A stretch of DNA of 64,000 nt from Sclerodactyla briareus. Taxonomy: Eukaryota; Echinodermata; Holothuroidea; Dendrochirotida; Sclerodactylidae. The stretch covers positions 372,001 through 436,000 of the forward strand of contig JAODTK010005534.1 of assembly GCA_026419785.1 (NCBI GenBank), in the 5' to 3' direction. Every line of letters begins with the position of its first letter. The first letter of the stretch is position 1. Under the pieces are notes generated by a model. It was not told the origin of the DNA. It saw only the letters and a list, made by a program, of their open reading frames with translations, and made no database searches. The translations under genes and the position numbers were made by a program. Of the stretch, positions 21,801 through 32,559 are shown piece by piece.

Positions 21801-24064
21801 CAGGCGTAAGTAACACTCAGTGCCCAGAAGGGCCTGAATGCGATAACACAGCTATTTGATAAACACCTAAAAACGTACCTTGGTCAATTTTGTAATCACC
21901 AGAGCCTGCTACTTTAGAAACTGACTTGGAAGTATTCTGACCTACATCATTTGCCAAGCTCCATGGGAGCTTCAAAATCTCAGATATTGTGTTCAAAGTA
22001 ATAGCTAGCCAATTAACAGAATACTAATTGCATCTGGGAAAGGGTACAAATGGACAATATAGCTTGTTTGGATTTCTGACACAAACTACAACTACAAATG
22101 GATCACTGTATGCCTTGGATCCTAATCCGCCACTGCCGTCTCCGCTGCCACTGAAAATTATGCTTGGCTCAAGGAGTCTTCAATGCTCCATCCGATTGAC
22201 CTGAAACGTACAGAAGTCCGCCTTGGAAAATCTCGGATGGGTTCGGGAGTGGGCAACGCCGCTAACTGGGGCCGCTAATTTGCATTATTTAGGCGAAATT
22301 CAAGTTAGTTGGATTTGAACAAAACTTGGTGGGTAGGGATTACAGTTGATCCCGACCGTGGAGTCATTTCAAGTCATCCAAGGTCATATTTACATGATTT
22401 GTGGCGATTTTCCAGACTATGTCAGACAAAACTTTGGTGGATGGGGGCTACATTTGTAGACAAAGTCAAAGGTCATTTCAAGGCCATCGTGGGTCGAATT
22501 TGCATAATTTATGTGACTTCATTGTAACTTCCATGGATTACAACAAAACTTGGTGGATGGAGGCTATCTTAGTTTCTGACCAAAATGGAGGTCTTTATGG
22601 GGTGTTAGATACTTCTCTTCCAAATGACTGCTCAAAAGCGGGCATTACTGTACACATGGGCGGTTTTTACCCAGCTTACACTTATAGTTTTCTTGCTTGA
22701 CATTACTTACCTATTTTATTCCCTTCTATTAACGTGCCACTTTCACCTTTGATCGCTGCGGCAGCTGCAGTATCCAACTCAAACTGGATGAAGGCGAATG
22801 TCTTGCTGATGAAAACATCTGTTTGAAATAAAGAAAAATTTGCAGAACAATAAGTGAAGGATCCACACGATCAAATAGTGTGTACCCAAATCTCCCAAAC
22901 ATGCTACTTGTCCTCCCCCCACGACTGCTGTCAAAATCACAAGCAGCTTTGTCACTGTCATAAAAAAGCTATTTCCGATTTGTTTTCATTAACCCCTCTT
23001 TTCTGAATGTTTACAGACCAGGATCACCCAGTGGTAATTTTGATTGGGTTTCTATGGGTTCATGAAGCAAATTAAGGGGTTCATGATGAGCACTGGCATT
23101 AACTCGCCTTTCCTCCTACACTAGAGCTCAGATGATGTTAGTGATGGATAAGAATTGTGAATTTACAACTGCACTGTCAATGCCACCAAGTGTGTACTAA
23201 CCCTCTACCCCTTCAATAGACATGCATGAATGTTAATTATTCCTACTTTCATCCTCTGCTCAAGATTTTAGTCATGCTACACGTGAAGATTCAGCACATA
23301 AAGTTGAGTTGCATCTGTGTAGAATAGATTTGTCTCCTCTCCATTGAGAATGCTTTTACGCAAGAATCAGAATTGCTCCACGGATTTATTCGAGGCAATG
23401 ACTGGTAGTCCTCTATTTGAAGCTCTTTGCTCTTCAGGGCCGTACGTATAACTTTTGTGACACATTTTAAATCATAGTATATATCTTATATCTGGAGCCA
23501 GAAATTATCTACAAACCAAGGACCAAACAAACAAAACATTCTTATATGTCATGTAAACATGAAAATTATCACTTCTACCTCTCATTAACTAGGGATTTTT
23601 TTTAATTCTTAACCAAATTTTACTTGCCCAACACTTGCCCTACAGCAAGTGAACTTTTGTTCAGGGCAACTACTTTTAGTCCATCAATTGCCCTTAATTA
23701 ACACTGGTTGCAATTTACCCAAATGTAAGGGTCCAAATGTAAGGGTCTGTTCATACAAATTCTTACATTCGGGCAAGTGAAAAATGAAGTTAACATCAGG
23801 CCCTGCTCTAATTCGGTACTTGCATCAATGCTTGACAATTCTCATGGTCCATACCTGGAAAGAATGAGGAGAAGAGAACCAAGGGATTAATAATCCCAAA
23901 CATCAAACTGTCATACTCCACTAACGACATACTCACCTAAGACCTTGCCGTACTTCTCAAATCGTTGCTATCATCTGAGCGTTGTCAATTTTATCGGAGG
24001 GCACGTTGGCAACAAACACCCTTGCGCTCATGTTCAATACGCTTTTCTGGCCGTTGTCGGTCAT
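18701..24064 (-). CDS. RRM-domain RNA-binding protein, six exons, 3' end open
   Basis: Probable nuclear RNA-binding protein. Coding exons in transcript order are 24064-23937, 22818-22711, 21941-21879, 19431-19384, 19179-19122 and 18827-18701, about 176 residues so far. The RRM spans roughly residues 14-80: RNP2 is VFVANV (exon 1), helix 1 ends at FEKYGKVL, and RNP1 is KTFAFIQF (exon 2). A Lys-rich linker follows, then a basic stretch with PFFKGRERSPLRYDPR, then a segment with ERWGPVICYHPNERP. Exon-end phases are 1,1,1,1,2,0 and every junction matches the next exon, which is hard to obtain by chance. One extra base near 23960 breaks helix 1 and is most simply an assembly error. The single N-terminal RRM recalls hnRNP C/RALY or NCOA5-type proteins, but I cannot fix the subfamily. 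Confidence 0.8.
19122..19179 (-). CDS. RRM gene: 58-bp basic exon
   Basis: The acceptor CCTGCTTTATTACAG and donor GTTAGT enclose a phase 1 to phase 2 exon reading NQAPFFKGRERSPLRYDP. Basic residues beside an RRM commonly add RNA affinity or nuclear import, but that role is an inference. Confidence 0.65.
19384..19431 (-). CDS. RRM gene: 48-bp exon
   Basis: The acceptor CTGCCGTTTTTCTGCAG and donor GTAAGA enclose exactly 16 codon-equivalents reading EDNWEKDQLVVRCKYS when entered in phase 1. It ends in phase 1, matching both neighbours. Confidence 0.65.
20008..20366 (+). repeat. tRNA-derived SINE, near full length
   Basis: The head has an A-box-like TGGCAATTGTTAAGGAGTCG and a B-box-like GGGTTGAGTCC. 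The body has CTTGAGCAGGTGCTTTATCT and CACCCAGGTGTAAATGGGTA, words typical of a widespread aquatic-animal SINE class. The 3' end is GAAGCGCTTTGAGATG, then AAGGCGCTATAAAAAATCG and an ATC-rich tail. It lies in an intron of the RRM gene, antisense to it. RNA polymerase III transcription would start within the head. Confidence 0.8.
21293..21806 (+). mobile_element. MITE with PIF/Harbinger-type ends
   Basis: A 514-bp element flanked by TAA at 21290-21292 and at 21807-21809. The left end AGCCTACCTCACACCATAGG and the reverse complement of the right end, CGCCTGCCTTACACTGTATG, form imperfect terminal inverted repeats. A TAA/TTA target duplication is characteristic of PIF/Harbinger. The interior is GC-rich with CpG words and no transposase frame. 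It sits in an intron of the RRM gene. Confidence 0.5.
21879..21941 (-). CDS. RRM gene: third coding exon, acceptor uncertain
   Basis: The donor GTACGT (21878-21873) is clear. Two acceptors in the same frame are possible, giving either 63 bp (start 21941, after GATGTAG) or 33 bp (start 21911, after TTTCTAAAG). Both enter in phase 1 and end in phase 1 with GSGDYKIDQ. The longer form adds QNTSKSVSKV. Confidence 0.5.
22230..22640 (+). repeat. ~110-bp tandem units, intronic
   Basis: The anchor ACAAAACTTGGTGGRTGG recurs at about 22319, 22425 and 22542 (spacings 106 and 117). Each unit contains AGTCATTTCAAG/AGGTCATTTCAAG words followed by TTTGCATAATTT-type AT-rich sequence. Same family as 15240-15760. 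Confidence 0.7.
22711..22818 (-). CDS. RRM gene: exon with RNP1
   Basis: A clean 108-bp exon. The acceptor is TTTATTTCAAACAG and the donor GTAAGT. With the G carried over from the previous exon it reads DVFISKTFAFIQFELDT, then an alanine run, then IKGESGTLIEGNKI. KTFAFIQF fits the RNP1 pattern of strand 3 of the RRM and the rest is helix 2. Phase 1 to phase 1. Confidence 0.8.
22962..23936. other. First coding intron of the RRM gene
   Basis: AT-rich intron sequence. Besides the old repeat fragment at 23060-23150, it holds a short direct repeat of CCAAATGTAAGGGTC at 23718-23745. No exon is seen inside. Confidence 0.5.
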
Positions 24065-24089
24065 GGTGGAATGCTTCTCCTAACAGGCC
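23937..24089 (-). CDS. RRM gene: 5' UTR and first coding exon
   Basis: The acceptor TTTCTCAG on the minus strand precedes 25 UTR bases, and the ATG at 24064-24062 follows CCACC, a good Kozak context. An in-frame TAG 18 bases upstream of the ATG fixes the start. An untranslated exon must lie upstream, not found. The exon encodes the N-terminus, RNP2 and helix 1 and ends at donor GTGAGT (23936-23931) in phase 1. The frame needs removal of one base near 23960. Confidence 0.75.
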
Positions 24090-24906
24090 CTGAGAAATGG
24101 AGCTGAGAGCCTGAGAGTGACTCCTGGGTGTACACCACTAGTCCCTGGGGCTTGAGTTCCCTCCGGAAACGGTTGTCTTGCTGTCCAACAGGAGGATCGG
24201 TTTGTCCAGAAGCTGAATCTGACAAAGGAGGAATAAAGAAGAGTGGTCTATGCAAGCTTGGTAGAGGTCACAACAGACTGATCCATACATGTACGTGAAT
24301 TGCTGATGACATGAACATCGTTTGTCTAGTCGACATATCATTCGGGACTCTGATGTCCTTGAAATTTGATTTTACAGTCTTGGTTGAAATCCACTCATTT
24401 CTTTTTCTCTTCTCGAAGTGGCTGATAACTATCAAGGATATTATCAGGAAAGCCATTGGGACTATCTAGTCGCTGCCGAAAATCCACGCCCATTTGAGCT
24501 TATTCGGGTTTCCCTCAATGAGTTTCAAAAAAGTTTACAAACTCTCACATGTTGACCTCAGCATTTCAGCTTCAATGGAAACAATACCCAGACAAGGCGA
24601 TCGCCAAAATGTGGTCTCGCTTGATTGCGCGATGTCAGTGGTTTTGTATCTTCCTCCCACAAACAACAAACTAGTACATCATATGATGGAATTTAAATCA
24701 AATTCATGAACATCAAACACATCAGATCCAGAAAATGTCAACAGACCATACCTACTGAGTTTGGCAAAATTTCTTTACTAAGTTGGAAATTGTAATAAAT
24801 TATAAATTGGCACACATAATGACCTCTAATGACCCCAGCTGTACGTTAAAAATGATCAGGATCAAAGGTGGATCACATCTACCAAGTTTTGTGGAAATCC
24901 AACAAA
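24090..24906. other. Upstream region of the RRM gene, no exon located
   Basis: The 5' untranslated exon and promoter should lie here or further right. No CpG-rich island is apparent. A stretch at 24820-24905 (ACCAAGTTTTGTGGAAATCC) belongs to the reverse sense of the ~110-bp repeat family. Confidence 0.3.
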
Positions 24907-24907
24907 C

Positions 24908-25222
24908 CAGTGCTCGAAAAATATTTTGAAATTTAGTAGCCCTTCGGGCTCCCAAGTGGCTGCCTGGGTAGCCCGAAAGGCCCGACTGGGTGTCCATAAG
25001 TTACCGGTGTTTAAAATGTTACTTTTATGCAACAAAAAAACCTGAACTGAACTTTTGATCATTCCTTTGAGCCCCACTCTCATATTGCCCCTTGCGATTT
25101 ACTGGGCCCTGCTCTGCTGGTGCCAATTCCCCCAATTCTACCTGTATCTCCTCAGAGCTCTCCCCATCATCTCCACCACATTTCCTGCCTCGCGAGAAAA
25201 ACTTTGGCAAACTCATTTTCAA
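24908..25222 (-). mobile_element. Fragment of a possible hAT-type element
   Basis: CAGTGCTCGAAAAATA at 24908 looks like a hAT terminal end. Next to it, 24938-24985 forms a GC hairpin around CCCTTCGGGC and GCCCGAAAGGC. The minus-strand frame 25222-25025 (65 codons) starts MSLPKFFSRGRKCGG after a two-residue leader, followed by acidic residues. This resembles the SLFSFF-type N-terminus of many TTF/ZMYM-like hAT transposases. The opposite end and target duplication were not found, so it is at best an internally deleted copy. Confidence 0.35.
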
Positions 25223-25449
25223 AAATATTGGCGTAAATACCGTTTGATATAACCCTGTGCTGATTCTCCAATAAGGCTAAATACACACACCCAATTACAC
25301 AATGGAAGCCCCGCTGTTGAGTTATTGAATGTAGGGGGGAGGAATACCTACATGTGTTAGAAACATTCTGCAGTGATATGGTATTTATATTCATTCCATA
25401 ACTAATTCCACTCTAACTCAACTTTTCCTAACAAAAGAGGGAAATCTTT

Positions 25450-25550
25450 GAAAAAAGTGATTTAAATCAGTGATTTAAAAAAAAAATCATTGATTTAAAT
25501 GCGATATTTAAATCAGTGATTTAATCAACGTGATTGAAATCAACCGACCC
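25450..25550. repeat. Cluster of TGATTTAAATCA palindromes
   Basis: The 12-bp palindrome TGATTTAAATCA and close variants recur in direct and inverted form, ending with GAAATCAACCGACCCTGG. Similar AAATCA-rich ends belong to short DNA-transposon derivatives in many animals. The family is not assigned. Confidence 0.5.
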
Positions 25551-25933
25551 TGGGTGCTAAAATCCCTGGAGACGCCATGTCCCATGGGTCAATAAACATT
25601 GTGTCCAGTTTGGTCAACATCCACAAAGAATGACGGTTGGGGGCCAAAAGGCATTGTTTGACACACTGGAAGATGGATATATAGATAGACATGCAGATTC
25701 TAATAGCTCAACCAGCATAGCTGGTTTGAGCTAAAAATGTCAATGTCAGAGACATACAGTCATTTGTTCCGTATCATATGCAGTAGCATGCAGTTTATTC
25801 AAACACCACACTCGAGAGAACCCAGCGCGTTGCATCAGAGCTGTTTCTTTTGACATAGGGCCATCAATTTGTAAGTCGAGTCGGTCACGCTGACGTACGG
25901 AACAACCCAATGACCGAGCCTCTCTAATATCAA

Positions 25934-26221
25934 CTAAATATCAACTGTTTTTATCAATTTATCTACTGAAGAATGTTGTGGACAATTGACCTCAATAACA
26001 TTTTTCAATGAAATATTTTCTTGGCAGTAGTCTTCTTCTTTAATTCCTCCAAACGATGAGGACAGTAACATTTGTCTGCCTCCTTTACCTTCAAAGTCTC
26101 CTCCCAGCAGAATGTGTCGAATGAGCTTAGGTCTGACAATGGCTTTGAGCTCTCTCGAGCTGCCGTCTCGTGGGGTGTGCAGTGGTCTGATAATTGGTTC
26201 TGATAATTGGTTGCATACCAA
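25934..26221 (-). CDS. Candidate coding exon, 95 codons
   Basis: One of the best uninterrupted frames in the window. Minus-strand landmarks are PRDGSSRELKAIVRPKLIRH, LLGGDFEGKGGRQMLLSSS and KEEDYCQENISLKN, ending in a stop at 25934. A donor-like GTAAAG lies inside the frame. A 13-bp word (CCAATTATCAGAA) is tandemly duplicated just after the start. There is no recognisable domain. It could be part of a transposon, because the hAT-like fragment lies just downstream on the same strand. Confidence 0.4.
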   Translation of the reverse strand: MVCNQLSEPIIRPLHTPRDGSSRELKAIVRPKLIRHILLGGDFEGKGGRQMLLSSSFGGIKEEDYCQENISLKNVIEVNCPQHSSVDKLIKTVDI

Positions 26222-26454
26222 CTGACTTTGTTATGCCACTAACACATTAAAAGTTTGTCAAATTGTCGCAAATCGGCCGACTGTTCATGTCACTTCATGT
26301 GCAAGATTGCAACTCTCGAAAAACAGTAAGAGCAGCATCGCTGTCGAACTTTCCCAAAAACATGTCTTCTAGGCAACACCGAATTTCGCTCAGAACTTTT
26401 AGTATGATTGTCATACTGTATACCATTGTCAGGATTGTACCTGGATTAGCCGGA

Positions 26455-26520
26455 GACTAGGGTTAGGGATCCGATTAGAGATGAGGTCAGGGTTAGTGAG
26501 AGTTAGGTTTAGGTTTTGGT
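26455..26520 (+). repeat. Degenerate interstitial telomere-like repeat
   Basis: TAGGGTTAGGG, AGGGTTAGTGAGAGTTAGG and TTTAGG words follow each other. They resemble the animal telomere repeat TTAGGG but are short and imperfect. Confidence 0.4.
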
Positions 26521-28169
26521 CACGATAAGACTAACACAGGTTAATACATTATTTAATTCTGTGCACCCCGTGGGAATGTTCTCTTCTGCTGCTGATAGTC
26601 GCTGAGGCGACACGGACTTACAGGTGAAATTATTCAGTTATTCTAGCAATATTTGTTCGCAAAAGGTAGGTAGGGGGCCTAAGTCAGTTGCTGGAACATG
26701 AGAAACTGATGATTACTTTCTTCTTCCAAATAAATGGAATAATCGCAAAACTAAGTTGTTTTTTTACGCATCTCAATGATTGCGGTTCTGTTGCACGTTT
26801 AAAAGTGAATCAAATGATGCTCTTAGTAGTTTGTTGCGTGTCCATATGCTAGCATACTGTAGAAAAGGACCGCTTACCGCACTCATGAACTGCCGACTCA
26901 TTATACACACACTATATAAAGTAGTGGGAGCCTAACGTTACCAGCGTCTGTGGCAGTAAGTACGACTACTAGGACCCACTAACTTATGCTGTGTCCATTT
27001 ACCTTGTGCCCCACAGTGTACACGACTTCACAAACACGGCCATTCCGTACCAAGTCATGAAACACAGTGGTGAAGTGGGAATTTTGAATAGCGACTCAAC
27101 TTCATGACCATACCAAATGGCGGACATTCGACCACTAAGTTGAAAATCAAGCAAATAGGAATATCCCATAAACAAATGAATAATGCCAGGTCAATATTCT
27201 TGAAGATGAGAACTTCGGAAAACATCACGCAATTAGTTGCGAATCAATTCTATACATTTGACATTTTGACAAAAGGCTTGTTTCGCCGAATCTCCGGCTA
27301 TCAAGTGGGTTTCGCGCAAACCATCCCAGTGCATTAAACGTCTCGTTAACTTTCGATTTTCAAAAGTGGCCGTAAATGCTCAAGCCCAATAATACCCTTT
27401 GATTCTTGTGTGATTATTGATGCACTATTCCTAGGACTAATGAAAACACTATAGTATTAGCCTATGCCTAGGCCCCAGGCCCCCTCAACGTTTCGATGTA
27501 CACTACTAACTCATACTCTTACATACTAAACGTGGGCCTGTGGCCTATCCTGCTGGGGCGTGGCGGCGGACCGGTGGGGCTGGGGGGGCTCAGCCCCCCC
27601 ATTGAAAAAAATGAGGGGAGGGGTGCAAATGGCTTGTTTAGCCCCCCCAATATTGGCAGAGTGTTTCAGAAAACATTCATGTAGGTATTTAATTGCTCTC
27701 ACCTGATTGTTTAAATTAATAATTTCAAAAATTTCTTATGAATCCTACTTCGTGACTAGTGACAATCCATCATATTAACCACTCTGGAGCTATATATAGC
27801 ATATGAGTCATCTTTCAGTTGCATCTTTGCGGTCCCGTAATGACCGTAATGTGATACGCGTGGCGAAGGCCTGTACTGCGCGTCGCATCGTTTGACATAT
27901 TCACTGTTTCTGCATTCTCACCCAATGCAACCATCACTGTAGCCTATTTACACACTAATACTACTAGTCTAATATGCCCATTATTTACCATGCCCTTGGT
28001 AATCTTGCTCCAGGCAACCCATCAAATCATCGAGGTTGCGATGCTGTCAGGGACGTATAGCCTATTCCTTACTACTAATTATGACCTAAGTCAGATGGCC
28101 ATTAAAATTGATTTACCATTGTTCCTTCGGTGTATATATAGACTAACGCATTATAAACACAGTGGTACA
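26521..28169. other. No gene; one GC-rich transposon end
   Basis: 27540-27665 holds GGGGGGCTCAGCCCCCC-type inverted G and C runs followed by AATGAGGGGAGGGG. This is the look of a hAT terminal region and resembles 49440-49538. The remainder is AT-rich with no supported exon. Confidence 0.35.
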
Positions 28170-30052
28170 CAATGGGAGGCTATCACGGAGGGGGGGGGGG
28201 GATACGTGGGGACATGTCCCCCCAATAATTTTGGTTGGGGGGTTATTTTGTTAAAAAAAATGTTTCCCCCCCCCCCCCCAATATTTTGCGGTACTGGGTG
28301 AAAAACCTATAATCATATGTACAGTACTGCCAGAACACAAGGGTCTACTCATTTTCTTAGCAGATCCTTGATGTTATGTTGAGAAAGCGGGAATGCAAAA
28401 AAGTTAGTCGCTGCGCGCCGCCGTATTAACTGTTTTTTTTGTTCGTTACATGTATATACAGTAGGCCATGTATACAATATCTTTGTCAGCTTCTAATTCA
28501 AATATGACCTCTCTCCATACGTGCAATCTCCCAGTGTGGTGACCCTATGGTAGGCCACAAGGAAAATTTTGGTTCGGGACATGTTCATGTTTTCATCCCT
28601 CTCCCGAATACAACGCTGTCTGGAAACTACTTCCATTTTCTTAACCACTGCATTCTGAACACAACCCATAGCTAGAGTTTAGTCTACTTCTGACCGTTAA
28701 TGTCAACTGCATTCATGGCTCGTGCTGTTCGTAATAGAAGATGAAAGCTATAGGCCTATGTGCAACGAAAAACACAGGGCAGGTACATGACGTGCCATCA
28801 CTAGGAGGTTTACGTGAATTGTACTTATGCAACTATAAGGCGCGATGCGGGGCGAAACGATTCTGAAGACACGACAATTTTGGACAAAAATTTGAACGGG
28901 AAAACATCTGAAAAAAATGTCACCGAATTTCCGCTGACTGCTCAATTCCTTTTAATCAAATTCCCACAAAAAATGCCTAGATTTTCCATGACAGTGATGT
29001 TCCAGAGCAAATCTTTAAGATGCGAGCAACTTAACATCCAATTGGAAGGACCTCGTGGAAGATTGTCTAAACAAGGGCTATTATAGAATTGAGGCCACGA
29101 TGAAGAAATGTAAGATTAACATCGTCGATTTTCGGAAATTCATTGCCAATTTCAGTGATGCTGCTTACTGCAATAGAGCCCCGGGAAGTGTCGCTCTCTG
29201 CAACTGAGTTCGGGGAAGGGGGGTTGTAACTGTGGTGGCGGGAATTTTAATGAATAAGCATAGATCAGTTCCTTCAAGAGCGTTTCCTTAGAGATATAAT
29301 TTCGGGAGAATTTATTGTCAATTTAGGTGATGTTTGCTAACTGGTCATAACACCGGGTAAGTCCCGTTCCGGCAATCTGGCGGGGGGGGGGGGGGGGGGG
29401 GGGGGGTGGGGGGGGGGGTCGTAAGGCTCAATTCCCTTGTACCCTACGCGTCCCACTGATGGTGGCGCGAATGAGGGAATGCACATAGATCAGTTCCTTC
29501 AAGAGCCGTCTTGAGATATAAGTCCGGAAATTTTATTGTCACTTACAGGGGTGTTGGCTTACTGACTTTACGCACTAAGACCCTCGGGAAGTTCCGTTTC
29601 CGGCAATCTGGGGTTTCGAATGCTCAAAACTTTCTTGTACTCTACGCGTCCACTAATGGTGACCCAAATTGTAAGAATACATCGATCAGTTCCTTCAGAA
29701 CATTTCTTGAAATATAATGCTTTGGCTATTCCTTGCCAATTTTGTGACTTGCTAATTGCCATACGCCCATGAGTACCGTTTCCTGCAATCTGGGGGTATT
29801 AAAACGAGATTTTTTCATCGAACAGGTCCTTCAAAAGATTTCTTGATCTATTCATTTCTGAAAATTATTTCTTTGAAAAAAAAATCGAGAATTTATTGCC
29901 ATTTTAGGATTGTTTACTTACTGCATATGGCCCGGAGGTGCCGTTTCCTTCCTGCATCTGGGGCCTGTAAAAACGAAAAATTTGCTTGACGCTCCGCCCC
30001 AACCAATTTTGGCTCTCACGCTTAGATAGTGCCAGCCTCCTATGTAACCCCC

Positions 30053-30092
<40 letters not shown>

Positions 30093-30130
30093 AATATTTG
30101 ACACTCCGATCGCCGCCCCTGTGGTGTAGT
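28170..30130 (+). mobile_element. Dispersed element with five internal ~185-bp units
   Basis: 28370-30130 matches the reverse complement of 47610-49290 through many ordered words: GCGCGCC near the A/T run, CTCTCCATACG, GTAGGCCACAAGGA, CATTTTCCATGACAGTGATGTT, CCAATTGGAAGG and the unit array, ending near GATCGCCGCCC. Its left part (28170-28290) has long G and C runs. Because the matching copy lies inside the hAT-like insertion at 45912-49538, this is probably a truncated relative of that element in the opposite orientation. Confidence 0.7.
29100..30000 (+). repeat. Five-unit array, ~170-230-bp spacing
   Basis: The anchor (C)GGCAATCTGG or close variants occurs near 29200, 29372, 29602, 29784 and 29953. 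Each unit also has ATCAGTTCCTTCAAGA and AATTTATTGCCA-type words. The longest spacing is caused by a G run of 25 plus 11 bases at 29382-29418. An A run of 37 bases follows the array (30054-30090). Confidence 0.8.
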
Positions 30131-32189
30131 ATTATTTCCTTTATTTTTTCGCTGTAATATGCCTTGTCACGACGTGATTAACGAAGGCTGAAACTATTTC
30201 GAATTAATTCAAGCCAAACATGTTCCTACCAGCATGTGCTACATGCTTCATTCTTCAGATGTTAAGAATATGTAAAATTAAGTAACTATTATGATAAGTA
30301 GCCATTTTGAAAAGGTTATTACAGTAAGTAGTAGGCTATATTTCCCAAGAGAGCATACCAAATTTAAGAATAAAATTTCGGTGGGATCACCCTCACCCAC
30401 GACAGTCTAAGGATTCACTTGGTCGGTCCATCTTCAAATTTTGCAATTTCAAATGTTTGTTTAACATTGCTTTAATATAGCACATGGGCTAGCTATACTT
30501 TTACGGAAACGACCGAGCGCATCTCCAACCTGTCACCTAGCATACTTAGAAAGGGTGGTTTTAATGTAAATAGGCTGGCTCAAATGATACCTTGTACGGA
30601 GGACATTTTCATTCAATTGTTATTAACACTTATATTCAAATTGCATTTTTTCTCTGATTTGTTCTTGATATTCATGCATTCAACATGAGACCTGTATTTT
30701 ATGCCTAGTATTTGTAGCCAACCACTGCGGCAAATGCCGTTTTGTCCGGCCATCTAGAGGTCCTGGAAACCCCCGCAAAATTTCTTGCAAACGCTTCGCG
30801 CCAACCAATGGGTGGCGCTACTCTTGTATAGTAAACATCACATAGGCCCCCCAATACAATACCATTCCGCCTCGCCTGTGGCGGGGGCCTAGGCCTGGGC
30901 CTAGATCTTCTTTATTTCCATAGGGAATTCCATAGGGTGTTTTAATTTTGGTGCTCATGTACTGTTAGGGTGCCGCCACATCTGTATTCCCATTTTCATT
31001 CACGACTCGTTTCCCTGGAAGCAATTCACGAGTGGAAGTCGGTATCACGATATCCACGAGGTAATGGAATGGCAGCATCAGTATAAGGAAGGGTCCAAAT
31101 TTCGTTAGTGGACTCGAATTTCGTTACCAGTATTTTTCTGTAACTGGATCCTAGATTGCGCGTGTTTTATAACTAACGCGCACTGATGAGCTAACAATAC
31201 AATACGCAATGGAATCTTCTGAACAACGCGGACTGCACGCTCCATTCACTGTGACGGGCAAGAAGAATCGCGTGAAATTTTGACTAACCCATTTGTTACA
31301 GTTACTTTCCATGCCTATTTATTGCTGTTCTATATTATTGTAGACAACTTGGTGTTTCCATGTGAGAAGCCGAAGTCTTGACTCTTAATAGAGCCCAGGA
31401 TATATAATTCAGATTAGGTTTTATAAGTAGATTCTGGTGTTGCTCTTGTATGTTTTTATTGTTGTGGTTGACGGGGAGCGTTCGGACCCTAATGAGTTTT
31501 ATGCGATCTCGGACATGCCCGCCAACTTTCCAGCGGAGGACAAACCTAGGCCTATGTAACTTGTGTTCCGCCGGTAATACAGACTGAAAGATAAAAGATG
31601 CAAAATAACCAGGACACAATTGTGAGTTTCTTTTTATGTATTCAATACACTACTGGTTCGCAAATGTAATGAAGGTAACGAAATTTGGACCCCCCCCCCC
31701 ATCATACATGCTCTGGACTGAGTAGCCTAGGCCTATCTATAGGCTACATATACACTGTGTACAGTGAACGTAATTTACACACCTGCTGTACAGTGTACTG
31801 CAGCTTGCTTCACATTGAACGTCGGCGGACTTTAAAAAAAAAATGAGTCCACCACCGCAGTTTAACTTCGGATGTTTTGGCTACGTACCACAGGTGTACA
31901 CTCTACTAGCTCTGTTTGGCTTAGTGCGGAAGATTATAATAATATTACAGTATGAAGATAGAAAACTGAATTTCAAGGAATCTCTGTTCTTAAATCCCAG
32001 GCTTCAGAGCCAAGAAGGCATGATCTAGCTGCATGATTTTTATTCCTTACGGTTGGGGTCATGAGTGGGTGCCCATTATTCAAATTCTTGAAACTGCAAA
32101 AACACCTTCTCTCTTTGTTAACCTGATTTCTGCACATTTCCCGTAAATTTGACATCCGTTTCAATCATACACTGAAAATAAATACTGAC
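30131..32189. other. No supported gene
   Basis: AT-rich with scattered AGGCCTAGGCCT words (for example 30880-30905, 31548-31560, 31725-31745). A 94-codon minus-strand frame at 31335-31619 has no splice signals and no recognisable domain. A short minus-strand open stretch after GGTGTTTTTGCAG at 32090 ends at GTAAGG (32052), but its phase does not fit the exon at 32190-32379. Confidence 0.35.
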
Positions 32190-32379
32190 CTATTCCATCT
32201 AGACCATGACTTCCAGACACGTTTTGATGAAACCAAATCGTTTCACAGTATTGCTTAGAATAAAAAGTAACGCGACCCGGACCACGCCGGTCATTCAATC
32301 TCATTACCGAGGGACAAATTCCAAATTCAATTGTTCCAGTCATTTCAGAGTTCAGACTAGTGAATTCCGAACTTGACAT
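32190..32379 (-). CDS. Candidate first coding exon, unknown protein
   Basis: The minus-strand ATG at 32379-32377 follows GCCGGCG and opens 63 codons: MSSSEFTSLNSEMTGTIEFG at the start, then SVMRLNDRRGPGRVTFY and ETIWFHQNVSGSHGLDGI. It ends at a donor-like GTCAGT in phase 1, or a stop soon after if unspliced. It is Ser- and Thr-rich at the N-terminus with no signal peptide. A following exon in phase 1 was not found. Confidence 0.4.
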
Positions 32380-32559
32380 CGCCGGCGGTAAACCGCCAAC
32401 ATATACACCCCATTTTCAACAATGAAAGGCGGGAAGGTTATGAGGATTTATATATCAGAAGAACGGCATACAATGAACGAATAAGCAGGTTTATTTCGGG
32501 CCAATGAGCTACCCCTTTAATTCCTGCATGCACTAAATCAGTAATTTTGTAAAATCGAA

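Noticed and set aside
24138-24341. 67-codon minus-strand frame upstream of the RRM start
   Set aside because: It ends before the acceptor of the first coding exon, and an in-frame TAG lies between that acceptor and the ATG.
26455-26520. True telomere or chromosome end
   Set aside because: Only a few imperfect TTAGGG-like words, surrounded by ordinary sequence on both sides.
29382-29418. G-quadruplex regulatory element
   Set aside because: The G run interrupts one unit of a repeat whose other units lack it, and similar runs vary between duplicates, so artefact or slippage is likelier.
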